Of a DNA stretch of 64,000 bases, positions 31,572-42,407 are shown one piece after another. Source of the DNA: Flaccisagitta enflata. Lineage: Eukaryota; Chaetognatha; Sagittoidea; Aphragmophora. The first letter of the stretch is position 1, and the number at the start of each line of letters is the position of its first letter. The stretch lies in NCBI GenBank assembly GCA_965153355.1, contig OZ231126.1, forward strand, positions 79,484,001 to 79,548,000. The letters are read 5' to 3'. The position numbers and the translations under genes are program-made. The notes under the pieces are model-generated. The model had not been told where the DNA came from, made no database searches, and was given only the letters and a program-made list of their open reading frames with translations.

Positions 31572-32127
31572 GCTGAAAAGCGGAAGAACATCTCCAAGAG
31601 CAAAAATCAACGAGAATCCGATTGGTCCATACTAAGACAAAAAGTCGGAAAAGCAGCTTTCCTCAAAGTTGTTGGATCGTCTTCTTCCTCGTCTCCCGAT
31701 CCTCTGGTTTCAACTACTGTTTCTTCGGGTCCATCTGATCCTCCTATATCATCTTCTGCTACATCCTCCTCTTCTTCATCACCTCCTTCTGAATCTTCTT
31801 CCGCTGCCCCGCCTTCCATCACCGTCACGGCAGTCGATGGAGGACTTGAGGTAAAGACGTCGCCCACTGAAGATGAGGCAAAATCATCGCCATCTGAAGC
31901 TTCGCTCCCCTCCAACGGCTCCTCAGCGCCCTCTTCCTCCCCCTCCACTTCTGCATCTTCTCCAGTGGAGGTTGGGTCAGTTCTCGCCGAAGTGACGACC
32001 GCAGAATGCGGTAAAATGATCAGAAATGACAATTATACTGTCGAAACATTGAATAAATTTTCTCAAGATTGCGACACTAAGGAGAAAGTTGAAGCACAAG
32101 ACCTAAGTAAACAAGAACAACAACAAG

Positions 32128-32170
<43 letters not shown>

Positions 32171-32172
32171 GC

Positions 32173-32222
<50 letters not shown>

Positions 32223-32601
32223 CCATATGGCTCAAATACCGACCATAACTTGTCAAAAATGAGGATGAATAAGTTTGAAAGAATTGACACATACACCATA
32301 GAATCGGCTAATCACGATGCTGTTGTCATACCAAATCAGCAGCTGGACAGAATCACTAATCAACAAGTACAGTTAAATGCTCTATTTGAAGGGAAACTAA
32401 TCCACAATTCGCCGAGGGTGATGTCTCAAGACGAGGGTAATACCACATCCAATCTCATTGTGGAAAAAAGTCACTATCAACCTGTCATTCTTTTTGCGCC
32501 CTTGATGACCTCTTCTCAAGAGAATCCGGATCCGAAATTGGAAAGCGTACCAACAAATGTTGATACAATTCAGCGGTCTCAGCTGAGGACGGACCAAGCG
32601 C

Positions 32602-32681
<80 letters not shown>

Positions 32682-33619
32682 GGATCTGAATCTGACGCTC
32701 ATACCGATGCTACATCCTTTTTCATAGACTTTGCACCGTGTTCCCTAGCTGTGGTAGGTAGGAAAAAATGACTCAGCATAGTGACCTATTCTAGGTTGTT
32801 GCTTACATGTAGGCGCATCTCACCATACATGGAACTAAAAATTCTGTTGGGATTTTTTTGAAAAATATACAAAAAACACAATTTTTTTTACAATTTGTGC
32901 CATAAATCTTTGTGATCAATTTTTAGATAATTTTCGATTTCAGAATTGAACTCAGATGATGTTTTCTGTTTCGTTTGATATGTCACACCATATACTTTCA
33001 AAGAAAGAAAAAAAGTTCATTTTTTGAATATAATACTACAATAATGAATATCGTTTTAAGTATTTTAAAGACAAAATGAACTTTTTATTCTTCTTAAAAA
33101 GTATATAGTGTGACATATCAAACGAAACAGAAAACACCATCTGAATTCAGTTATAAACTCGAGTATCTAAAATGATCACAAATTTGACTAATTGTAAAAA
33201 AATTGTGTTTTGTATATTTTTCAAAAAATCTACAGTTTTATGTATGGTGAGATGCACCTTCATTTAAGCAACAACCCAGAATAGGTCACTATGCTGAGTC
33301 ATTTTTTCCTACCTACCACAGCTAGGGAACACTGTGTTTGGCGATGGGAGTAGGGGTGGAGAGGCAGTCAATGGCGATGAGGCATCACCGCGTAGTAAAA
33401 CGGCTTCGCCTACTAAGGATACGACGTCACCAGATAAGAATTCGAGGTCACCAAACAATGATTCGACGTCACCAAATGAGGATACGACGTCACCAAATAA
33501 GGAAATGACGTCATCGAACGGCGATTCGGCTCCAGCAAATGGAGGACCGACGTTACCTGCTTCCGGTTTCCGACTTCCAAAGCGCCTTCGAGAGAGACAA
33601 CAGAAAATGGCGTCATTGG
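31572..33619 (+). CDS. CAMSAP: CAMSAP/Patronin exon B with poly-Q tracts (copy 1), split by a MITE
   Basis: Acceptor TATATCCAG|GCTGAAAAG. The frame runs AEKRKNISKSKNQRESDWS, then LRQKVGKAAFLKVV, a motif like the conserved one between the coiled coils and the CKK domain of CAMSAP proteins. A Ser/Pro-rich stretch, two long Gln tracts (CAA repeats near 32107-32222 and 32599-32682) and a degenerate repeat TSPNxDTTSPNK follow. It ends RERQQKMASL at donor TTGG|GTACAC, phase 1. A 603-bp MITE (32734-33336) interrupts the coding sequence after SFFIDF and brings a TGA at 32769-32771. The protein can continue only if the MITE is spliced out. The CAMSAP assignment depends on the KAAFL motif and on in-phase linkage to the CKK exon. 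Confidence 0.65.
32734..33336. mobile_element. Palindromic MITE in CAMSAP exon B, copy 1 only
   Basis: Nearly the whole 603 bp is two inverted arms of about 290 bp. Ends are CACCGTGTTCCCTAGCTGTG and, inverted, CACAGTGTTCCCTAGCTGTG. A 4-bp target duplication TTTG flanks it (32730-32733 and 33337-33340), and copy 2 has the exact empty site (GACTTTGGCG). CAC ends with a 4-bp duplication would fit the Chapaev branch of the CMC group; that is my inference. Confidence 0.9.
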
Positions 33620-33720
33620 GTACACTTTTTTCATTTTATAAGAGACAACCTTTTTTGAACTCAGCCTGGATTCTCTTAATTTTTTTGCTGTTTTGAGGCT
33701 CTATGTCTCTTAAATTGTTC

Positions 33721-34341
33721 TTACCGTATTTCCTGCATTCATTAGAAAAATCAGAAGCCACTCTTTCAGTGTTTTCAATTACCGCGATAATAGTCAGAAA
33801 ATATGATTCTAACCTGGACGAACAAAAAACCGCAAACAGTTCTTATCCTCCTCCATCATTATTTTGGCGGTCCATGTTTTTTTCAGCTTCATTTGGAAAA
33901 TAGAAATTAATTACTGATTTTATCTGTGAAGTTGAACTGCGTATGAGAACAAATTTGATAACTTGCTTTTATAGGCCAACCTTTTTTCAGAGTGGCTTTG
34001 ACTTCTCTAATGTATCCCCCCCTCTAATTAGCGCCCCCCCCCCTTTTTCATGAGAGATTTAGCTAATAACAAGAAAAAATCAGTGAAAAAAAAACTAAAA
34101 TTCTTTATGAATTAGGATATTTTGGCAAAAATCAAGTAAAGATAGCATGTAATGCAGCAAAATATCCTTTTTTTCAGTGTTTTACTGCACTGAAATGTAA
34201 TATTTGGTGAAAAAGAATAATTTTTGTATGATATCATCCAGGTATGAGTATATAAGGGGGCGCTAATTGCAGGTTAGAGATGACAATGTTGCATTTTAAT
34301 TTCAAAAGCGCCCGGGGCGCTAATTACAGGAAATACGGCAA
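33721..34341. mobile_element. MITE-like element with CCGTATTTCCTG ends
   Basis: TTACCGTATTTCCTG at 33721 is inverted at 34327-34341 (CAGGAAATACGGCAA). Inside are several TAATTAGCGCCCC words. Lies in the intron between exons B and C. Same site in copy 2 (48084-48702). The target duplication is unclear. Confidence 0.6.
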
Positions 34342-34654
34342 TTTTTCAATGCGTGAAGAAAGCAAAAAAGTGTTTAGATACACTATTTAATGATATTCTA
34401 TGTATCTTTAGTAAAAAGCTTGTACATTACTACAGAACATTGAATAACTTGCCTAATTTGACAGGCAAAATCATAAAAAAATAGTCTTTTCCAGAAAAAA
34501 ACTACCAATTCCAGTACTCCACTGAATTTCTCAAAAATTTCCAAAATTGAATCTCAGCCTGGGCATTCTCTTATTTTGTTCTTAAAATTTTGGCAAATCT
34601 CAGCCTCATGTCTCTTATAAAAAAGTCTTTTATAAAATAAAAAAAGTGTAATTG

Positions 34655-34684
34655 GAGAGAGAGAGAGAGAGAGAGAGAGACACA
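34655..34684. repeat. (GA)n tract, short in copy 1
   Basis: About 12 GA units followed by CACAC. In copy 2 the same place holds GA units and about 40 CA units (50357-50480). Confidence 0.95.
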
Positions 34685-34732
34685 CGCCCACAGCCCCACA
34701 ACAACGCTACCACCTTATAACATGCCATTTTC

Positions 34733-34923
34733 AAGTCGCGGAATAGAGACTTTAAAAGAGTGTTTGTCCGTCTTTTGTTCCGTTAGTCCGTGCGTTGGTC
34801 CGTAATGACCACGTCAGAAAATAAACGTGCATTGGAGATGCCGCGCATGTGTTTGGGGGTTGGAGGGGGTGTGGAGGGGTGTTGTATGCATATGCCCTAC
34901 CGTCTGCGACGATATTGTTTTTC
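34733..34923 (-). mobile_element. Degenerate HLE in the intron before the CKK exon
   Basis: AGTCGCGGAATAGAGACTTT is followed by GTTTGTCCGTC and GTCC-type units. The far end has CCGTCTGCGACGATATTG, like the 23055-23256 copy. The hairpin is decayed. Counterpart in copy 2: 50530-50719. Confidence 0.55.
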
Positions 34924-35008
34924 CGCGTTTCTTGTTGTAAATATTCATCGCTTTCCTCCATGTATTTCATTGGAAGCTCTGTTACTTTAACGTGCCTCTT
35001 GCCCGCAG

Positions 35009-35263
35009 ATTTTCGACAGTTAAGTGAATGCGGAACCATTTCCTTCGAGGTCATGACGCCGGATATCCAACCGGACCAATCTGCCGGGGCTCCGATCTTC
35101 GTCGCGAAGACCAACTTGCAACTCATCATCAACGCTGTCAAGACAGTCTGTCTGCCTGGACCAATGAACGCCAACGAGAGGAATAAAGTGTTGGAACAGT
35201 TGGAATCGTCCAAAGCCAAACATTTCCTCATCTTGTTCAGGGATGATAAATGTCAATATAGAG
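35009..35263 (+). CDS. CAMSAP: CAMSAP/Patronin CKK domain, first half (exon C, copy 1)
   Basis: Acceptor TTGCCCGCAG|ATTTTCGACAG; taken with the phase-1 end of exon B it gives DFRQLSECGTISFEV. Then comes the CKK domain signature: PIFVAKTNLQLIINAVKTVC, LPGPMNANERNKVLEQLE and SSKAKHFLILFRDDKCQYR. CKK is the microtubule-binding domain unique to the CAMSAP/Patronin family, which caps and stabilises microtubule minus ends. The exon stops at CQYR with donor AGAG|GTATTG, the point where vertebrate and fly proteins continue into the second half of the domain. I could not find that second half in the window. A long TTC array starts about 25 bp after the donor. Copy 2 has the same exon with a few substitutions and no frame change. 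Confidence 0.88.
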
Positions 35264-35287
35264 GTATTGTGAGTTGGGCGTGCAATT

Positions 35288-35470
35288 TTTCTTCTTCTTC
35301 TTCTTCTTCTTCTTCTTCTTCTTCTTCTTCTTCTTCTTCTTCTTCTTCTTCTTCTTCTTCTTCTTCTTCTTCTTCTTCTTCTTCTTCTTCTTCTTCTTCT
35401 TCTTTTCTTCTTCTTCATCTTCTTCTTCTCTTCTTCTTCTTCATCCTCTTCTTGTCTTCTTCTTCTACTA
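35288..35470. repeat. (TTC)n array
   Basis: About 39 perfect TTC units, then interrupted TTC/CTT repeats. Shorter in copy 2 (51085-51178). Confidence 0.97.
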
Positions 35471-35494
35471 TGCTTCTACTACTGACTTTTTTAC

Positions 35495-35690
35495 TAGTCG
35501 CGTGCCATGCGACTCTACACCCCGCTTTGTCGTTCCGTCTGTCGGTCAATCAGTCCATTGGTTCGGCCGTCACACTACTTTTTTTTTGTTTTAGTAGTCT
35601 TTAGCCTCACTGCTCCTGCCCAAATGATCAAGTGACCTCAAGTACAGCTCCTGCACGCGACTGTAGTAGCCATGTATTGGGCCTTGTTAT
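35495..35690 (-). mobile_element. HLE, AGTCGCG subfamily, 196 bp
   Basis: The hairpin AGTCGCGTGCCATGCGACT (35495-35513) is followed by CTACACCCCGCTTTGTCG and a GTC-rich tract. The far end has GCACGCGACT (35653-35662) and GGGCCTTGTT. Lies in the intron after the CKK exon. Counterpart in copy 2: 51268-51462. Confidence 0.78.
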
Positions 35691-35879
35691 TGAGCAATTC
35701 TACTCGGCTCCTTCATCGTATTCTTCTTCTTTCATGATTCACCTTCTTGTTCTTGTTGTTCTTGTTCTTGTTCTTGTTCTTTTTCATCCTCTTCTTCTGG
35801 TTCTTCCTCTTTGTCGATTATATTTGACAGCATCTCCACTGTTCCATCCCATAATCTCTACCATTCAATTCCAATTCTA

Positions 35880-35880
<1 letters not shown>

Positions 35881-35911
<31 letters not shown>

Positions 35912-35969
35912 CTTCTTCTTCTTCTTCTTCTTCTTCTTCTTCTTCTTCTTCTTCTTCTTCTTCTTCTTC
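35881..35969. repeat. (TTC)n array
   Basis: About 29 TTC units; about 22 in copy 2 (51655-51720). Confidence 0.97.
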
Positions 35970-36032
35970 ATCAATCCCGTCTTCCTTTCACAAAATTTCG
36001 TAGCTCTGTCCAGCTCTTTACCTATCTTTTTT

Positions 36033-36225
36033 TAAGAAATCAGCATTTCTTGTCAAAAAACTGATGATATGTCTCTGGTGTATAGCTTATCTTTTGGTAA
36101 CTAGTTCATTCGTTCATTGGAATGAAATACTACAGAAATTTAAGAAATCAGCATTTCTTGTCAAAAAACTGATGATATGCCTCTGGTGGATAACTTATCT
36201 TTTGGTAACTAGTTCAACCTGAGGA
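36033..36225. repeat. 108-bp tandem duplication
   Basis: TAAGAAATCAGCATTTCTTG and the following 90 bases occur twice in tandem, with a few substitutions. Present in both segment copies (51784-51970). Confidence 0.93.
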
Positions 36226-36369
36226 GATTTGACATTTTTAACAATTGGAATGAAATACTACACAAATTTTGAATTCAAGGTTTTGGGGTTGTCATAGGAT
36301 TTTTGAGAGGGCTGTTTCAGGAGGAAGAGAGTTTGTGTTTCTGGCTATCTTTGGTATTTGAGGAGTATA

Positions 36370-37505
36370 AGAAGGTGCCCAGATGGATAATACTAGTTCC
36401 GGAAATTATCGACCCATCACGTTGGGACCCATACTTCTACAACTATTTGAGTACTTACTTATGAACAAGTTTGGTCATCACCTTTGCACAGATGATTTAC
36501 AGTTTGGATACAAAGGTAGATTGTCTGCTTCTCACGCAATTTATGTCTTAAGAGAATGTGTAAACTATTTTACCACTCATGGATCAAATGTTTTAGTTAG
36601 TTTCTTGATACGATTTCTCGTTACGGTATCTATCTGAAGCTCATGGAAAGAGGTGTACCAATGTGTTTTTTGAACTTAATCATCTACTGGTATTCAAATA
36701 TGAAAGTTCTTTGGCGTCAGACTTTCAGTGAGTATTTTTCTGTCTTAACTGGCACAAAGCAAGGCGGAGTTTTAAGTCCTAAATTCTTTACTCTTTACAT
36801 TGATGAATTGTTACGACGTTTGCGTGACATAGATATTGGGTGTCACATAATCAAACTTTTTTTAGCTTGTCTGCTGTACGCTGACGATATGTGCCTCATT
36901 GAACCAAGTAGAGGCGCCATGCAAGAAATGCTTAACATTTGTGAAGAATTTTGCGAGGAGTTTTGCCTTTTAACACAAAGAAATCAAAGGTCTTGATTTT
37001 TGGCGACATGAAAAAGAAAGTAATTACCCCTCTTTCACTTTACAATACCCCACTCGAATTTGTACCTAGTTGGACGTATCTTGGCGCAACAATTGTTTCT
37101 GGAGCGTCAATGACTTTTTCTTGTAAAAAAGAACTTTCTAATTTCTATCGGTCATTTAATTCACTGCTTTCATCTAACCAAAAACCGGATGAACTGGTCT
37201 TGATGAATTTACTGTATTCAAATTGTGTCCCAGTCCTTAACAACGCGGCAGAGGTGAAAATAATCCCAAATGTGGAAATGCATGACTGTAATGTAGCCCT
37301 AAACAATTGTATACGGCGTATCTTTTCCTACAATAGGTGGGAGAGCACAAGGTATTTGCGACAACAAATGTCATTTCCAAGTGTAACGGAGATCTTTTAT
37401 TCTCGTAGCACTCGCTTTATTACAAATTGCCTGAATGGTGTAACTCTGAATCAGGCTATTCAACTTCTCGCCACTTATACTAAGTTGGAAAACGTGGAAG
37501 ACTAA
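36370..37505 (+). pseudogene. Non-LTR reverse transcriptase, 19-bp deletion (copy 1)
   Basis: 5'-truncated LINE. GNYRPITLGPILLQLFEYLL marks the fingers region. A 19-bp deletion between 36608 and 36609, relative to 52134-52766, removes the catalytic motif A (DCSKAF...) and shifts the frame. GTKQGGVLSPKFFTLYIDEL and LLYADDMCLIEPS (motif C) follow. A second frameshift in a T run near 36970, shared with copy 2, leads into TKKSKVLIFGDMKK, WTYLGATIVSGASM and the thumb/connection region. No endonuclease or zinc finger is seen. Confidence 0.9.
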
Positions 37506-38181
37506 ACTGATTGTTCTTTTTTATTCTTTTTTTTCAATTTTTCTGTATTTGATTGAATGCGGAGTGCCACTGTCAATTACTTGACGAATATAATATCATT
37601 CATATGGTCTCCTTCGACGCGCCATATTTATCAAGTGTTTTCTTGTGGTCTGCATATCTCATGTATAGAAAGAAATTGGTTACCCTTTTCTAAATGTTGC
37701 ATAACTTTTGACAAGTGCTATGATAATCTCGGAAGAGGGAATGTTTTTTCAGAAATTTAAAGGATAGTTGTGATGGGTCCGAATTAAACACCAGTAAGAG
37801 CTCCAAAGGCTCTTGTCCTTATTTCAGATATTGTTGAGTAGTAATGTTGTCCCACTTTCATAGATTTACGCTTATGCGACACCCCACTAAGGTTAACGAA
37901 GGTCGTTTTTCTTAATCAAAATTCGATGGGCTTTCCAATGATGTATTGTTCAAAGCCTGAAAACGAATTCTCATTTTGACATGTTTTGGAGGGTGCTTTC
38001 TGTTGAACCATGGAAACGACCCCTGACATTATACCACGCGTATCAATAAAAAAGACACACTTTTGAATAGCTTATTTTAGCAACAAATTTCAATAAAACC
38101 TATTGAAATTCTGAACCATTGAAAAGCTCTTGAAAGTACTTTGATTTGGTTTCAATCTGGTATTTCTATCTTTTTTCTTTT
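37506..38181. other. LINE 3' flank / intron sequence
   Basis: No reading frame of note. Contains a small hairpin, AAGAGCTCCAAAGGCTCTTG (37797-37816), which could belong to the LINE 3' end. Identical in copy 2. Confidence 0.45.
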
Positions 38182-38246
38182 NNNNNNNNNNNNNNNNNNN
38201 NNNNTATTAAGTANNNNNNNNNNNNNNNNNNNNNNNNNNNNNNNNN
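38182..38246. other. Assembly gap (two N runs)
   Basis: Runs of N at 38182-38204 and 38214-38246 with nine called bases between. It lies exactly between the two copies of the large segment, so their order and spacing are not directly supported. Confidence 0.99.
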
Positions 38247-38778
38247 AGCCATTGCATTGCTTTATCCCTCTCGTATCTCATATCCCTATATCCTTAGTGT
38301 CCATATCTCTTGTCCTTGTATCCTTATGTCCTTATGTCCTCGTATGTCTCTTCATGTCTCTATATGTCCTCTTTATGTCCTTTTATGTTTCCCCATGTCT
38401 CACATGTCTTTCCATATCCTCTACATGTCTCTCCATCTCTCCATGTCTCTCCAAGTCCCTCTGTTAAGGATGAGGTGGGGAGGGATGGGGAGGCGGGGTG
38501 GGGAGGCGGGGGGAGGGGTTGGGAGCTGGGGAAGGCGGGGTTGCGGGGGGAGGGGTGGGGAGGGAGGCGGGGGTTGCGGGGAGGGGTGGGGAAGGGAGGC
38601 GGGGGGTGGGGAGGCGTGGGGGGAGGGAAGAGAGGAATCAGTTTATGTTTTTCTCTTTATCGATGAATCTTTATATTTTCATACTATTATATCTTCATAT
38701 CTTTATATCTTAATAATTTGTATGATGATATCTTACATCTAAAGAGGACGCATCTATTGGACATCTCTTGGCCTTGTT
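38247..38778 (-). mobile_element. HLE, AGATGCG subfamily, hairpin end lost in the gap
   Basis: Read on the minus strand it starts AACAAGGCCAAGAGATGTCC with AGATGCGTCCTC inside (38744-38755). It then has ATAAAGATAT sequence, a C-rich stretch (38470-38630) and GAGACATG-type repeats (38290-38465). Same order as 16010-17613, to which it is closely related. The 3' hairpin would fall in the gap. Confidence 0.78.
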
Positions 38779-38841
38779 TTTTTGTGATGAGCATAAGAGC
38801 ATAAGAACATAAGATGAGGCCAAAACTAAAATAATGGAGCA

Positions 38842-38846
<5 letters not shown>

Positions 38847-38917
<71 letters not shown>

Positions 38918-39015
38918 ATGAGCATAAATGGAGCAAACAAAACATGCACATCAGGAGAGAGAGAGAGGAAGAGGGAGAGGCAGGGAGAGAGAGGGAGGGA
39001 GAGGGAGAGACTGCT
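38847..39015. repeat. (GA)n and GA-rich tract
   Basis: About 34 GA units, a 40-bp unique piece (GCATGAGCATAAATGGAGCA...), then GAGAGAGGAAGAGGGAGAGG. Confidence 0.95.
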
Positions 39016-39322
39016 GTTGAAGAAAATTCTTTGACATTTTTTTCCAAGTACATAATAGTTAAATCACCACAAAAGATTTTTGTTTGTCAAAAAAGTTTGA
39101 AATTGTTGAAAAAGATAATTCATAAAGAAAAAGAATCCCAGGTTTTCGACTTTTTCACGGTCGGCGTTAGTCGCCTTGATTGGTTCTAAACAAATTCTCA
39201 TCAGGGATCAGAAATTTCTTATGTCATTTTGATGAATCATGAAAGCTGCGCTATCAACAGAAAGTCCAGCATAATACCAGCATATAGATATCCCGCTGCA
39301 ATAAATATTGTGGAAGTTTCTC

Positions 39323-39327
<5 letters not shown>

Positions 39328-39371
<44 letters not shown>
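39328..39371. repeat. (CT)n microsatellite
   Basis: About 21 CT units, the short counterpart of 22737-22926. Confidence 0.97.
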
Positions 39372-39373
<2 letters not shown>

Positions 39374-39496
39374 TACTTTTAAACACAGCCAACTTTTCAT
39401 TTCCCTGTTGTTATGATATCGTGATCATTAATTCATTTCGAACATTTTGAACACCAACAACCAACAACCGCATCAATTTGTAAATCTAGAATTTTT

Positions 39497-39727
39497 AGTT
39501 GCGGACACGCAACTCTATAAGAGGCTTTGTCCGTCCGTCCGTCCGTCCGTCCGTTGGTCGGTCGGTCCGTCACGCTCCAGTTGAAAACGCGAGAAACGCG
39601 CATTTTACGCATTGAATGTGTGTGGGTGTATGTTAGTGTGTGGGAAGGGGGTTTGGGCGAGGCTGGGGGTTGGCTGCCCCTGCCCACCCGTCCGCAACGA
39701 TATTGTGACCCCCGCGTCACTTGTTCC
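39497..39727 (-). mobile_element. HLE, AGTTGCGGAC subfamily (copy 2)
   Basis: Counterpart of 23055-23256. It has a longer interior (AAACGCGAGAAACGCGCATT) and fewer GGTC units, showing that the tetranucleotide tract varies. Confidence 0.75.
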
Positions 39728-40004
39728 TTTAAATCCTGTTAACACAAAGTTCTTCCTCGTCATCGAAGAGTATAATTTGAATGTTTTCGTCCATCCCTCA
39801 ATCTGTAACTATCTTGCCTCTACAATCTACCTGTATTCACGTATGTTTGCCGCTTTCTTCTATGATCGACCAAAACAAGCTCAAGACAGAGCTTCATTAT
39901 CGGACGGCTACGCAGGGGCAGTACAACAAATATGCTGACTCACGTAACACCTACGAATCACTCATAATACCATCGGAAAGCGAAAAAAAGGCAAATTTTG
40001 AAAA

Positions 40005-40107
40005 ACAAGGCCAGATACGCGGCTAACCTTGACGCGTGCGGGTGGGCAGGGGCAGTACACGCTTGTAACAACCTTGTTTATAACAACGTTGAGGCTCAAA
40101 TTGTAAA
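40005..40107 (+). mobile_element. HLE 5' end fragment (copy 2)
   Basis: Same fragment as 23538-23640, starting AACAAGGCCAGATACGCGG. Confidence 0.55.
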
Positions 40108-40325
40108 AAAAATAAAAACATTACTAGCAACATTGTCAGCCTCAGAAAATGAAAAATATACAACATTTCAGCCTCATGTCTAACGGTTTCAAGGAAGGGG
40201 TAGCTTTTTCTTCTTTTGAATCATTAGGATTTAATTAAGATAAAGTTGCTCCTGGTTTTGAATGGTTGTACTCCTTTGATTTCATTCCTACCCTGGTTCC
40301 CTTTCACACGAATTCCTCGGAGGAA

Positions 40326-40328
40326 AAT

Positions 40329-40371
<43 letters not shown>

Positions 40372-40396
40372 GCAACAACAACAACAACAACAACAC
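40326..40396. repeat. (AAC)n microsatellite (copy 2)
   Basis: Counterpart of 23860-23943; the flanking 3' sequence differs (CACCTGCCGAATCATC here). Confidence 0.95.
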
Positions 40397-40899
40397 AAGC
40401 AACACCTGCCGAATCATCTTCAAATCCTCACGTTAATTCCTCAGAAAGAAATAACCCGTTGTTACTCAGTCAAAAGCGTGTAGTCCAGTCTCTAAAAGGA
40501 ATAAAAGAAAAGATCTCGGCGACTTTGGGGCAAAGCGTGAAAATTTGTAAACGGGTCAGTTTTTTGGCTGATGAAGACTAGATGGGGCGCACGTCTCTTT
40601 TTTTAGTGTACCTAATAAAAATAACTTTGAAGTTACACTGACACCAAACAAATTGACCAATTGTTATAAAATTTTAAGTGAAGAAAAATATGTCTTTCTT
40701 TGTACTTGCATGCAAAATTTCAGCAAAATCGGACCAGTCGACGCGGAGATATTGCCGTTTGAAGTCCAGGCCTATTTTCAAAAAAGGGCTATGTTTCAAT
40801 TTTGGGGTAAAATTTTGTTTTTTTGAGCTAAAAGTCTAAAATTGGTTTGAATATTCATTTTACCCAATTTACTCTATTAACAAAAATTGAAAAAAATTC

Positions 40900-41480
40900 T
40901 ATTTCCTTTTTAAGCAGCGAAGGAATGTCGTGACTATGCTCACACATATGGGGGATTTTCTCCTCCTCCTCCTCCTCCTCATTCTCAGTCCCTCCCCCCT
41001 CAAATTCCAGTCTCGAGGCCCAAATTCCAGTCTCGAGGCCCAAATCCCAGTCTTGAGGGCCAAATCCCAGCCTCAAAGCAAAAATCCTAGCCTCAAGGCC
41101 TAAATCCTAGCCTGGAGGCCCAGATTTTAGCCCTGAAGCCTCAAGGTCAAAATCTCAGCCAAGTGGCCCAAATCCTGGCCTTGAGCCCCAAAGCTCAGCC
41201 TCCAGGCTAGGATTTAGGCTTTGAGGCTAGGATTTGGACCTTGAGGCTGGGATTTGGGCCTCAAGACTGGGATTTGGGCCTGAGACAGGAATTTGGGCCT
41301 CAAGACTGGGATTTGAGAGGAGGGAGGAGGAGGACAAGGAGGAGGAGGAGGAGAAAATCCCCCATATGTATGAAAGCATACGTCATCGACCCCTTTGGGG
41401 CCGCAGCCCTGCTCCCCCCTCAACTTCAACCACAACCAACTTAGGCAGGGCACGGGTACCGCTGACCATCTAACGTTTTT
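40900..41480. repeat. GGCCCAAAT-family foldback (copy 2)
   Basis: Counterpart of 24462-25056. The left end is eroded (TTTTTAAGCAGCGAAGGAAT instead of the GGGCAGCGGCCCC form). Confidence 0.78.
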
Positions 41481-41489
41481 GCGACTATT

Positions 41490-42110
41490 GATTTTTGACA
41501 AAAATTATTCAGTTTCAAAATTAAGGCCTGATTTTTTATTAAGGCTAGTTCTAGGAAGATATTGAAATTATTGGCGCCTACTTTAGGAATTGATTGTCAC
41601 TATTGTATCAATTTATTCCCAAACTTTCAGAGAGGTACGTCAGCCCAAAAAGACAAAAAATCATTTTAAAGTTTGAGAGAAAAGACCTCAAAATCTTGCA
41701 TTTTGGACTTCCCGGGAGATTTGGTAATGCTTAGGCCAAACGCTTCAAGCAATTTGCCTTAAATTTTGTATGCAAGTCCCTATATGTAAGGGGCATATCT
41801 GAGCCAAATTTCAGCCTACTTATCAAATATTGAATTTTTTTCATTTATGAAAGAGAAAGAGTAAAAGAATGCAAAATTTAGGTAATTTCCTTTTAGACTT
41901 TGAAATTATTATTGTCTTTTAGGGTTGACGTACCTCTTTGAAAGTTTAGGAATAAGTTGATGCACTTGATGTAAATTGATTTCTGAAAGAGGCACCAATG
42001 ATTTCAATATCTTCCTAGAATAAGCCATTTTTGAAAATCAGGCCCTAATTTTAAAACTTAATTTTTTGTTTTTTGGTAAAACAAAATGACAAAACATGGA
42101 TTTTTTTTTT
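41490..42110. repeat. Palindrome (copy 2)
   Basis: Counterpart of 25062-25690, with only a few differences. Confidence 0.72.
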
Positions 42111-42407
42111 TGGTTTTCAAAGTTTTATGGGGTAAAACAAATAACTAGACCAGGCCTCTTGATTTTGGAGCAGCGAGCAGCACCGCTTCTCGGCAGGGAA
42201 AGGGAGATGTTGGCAGGTCCCAATGATAGAAGAAGAAGAAAAAGAAAAATAAGAAAGAAGAAGCAAGAAAAGAAACAGAAAAAGAAGGAGAAGATCGAAA
42301 TGGAAATGATGGTCATTGCAGTCAGCATTGATATCATTTGCATATTGTAGTTTTATGATTACTACTCTTGTATAACTTAGTTGATTTGGAACACTATGAG
42401 TTTGAAT

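Noticed and set aside
31607-32032. Acidic Glu/Asp-rich minus-strand frame of about 140 codons
   Set aside because: Mirror of the Ser/Pro-rich stretch of exon B; no support of its own.
33413-33634. Minus-strand frame opposite the TSPN repeats
   Set aside because: Shadow of the plus-strand CAMSAP exon B, which has in-phase splice sites.
35274-35594. Poly-Ser, poly-Phe and poly-Arg frames at TTC arrays, and a read-through of the CKK exon into the array
   Set aside because: The array is intronic, after a good donor at 35264; copies differ in array length.
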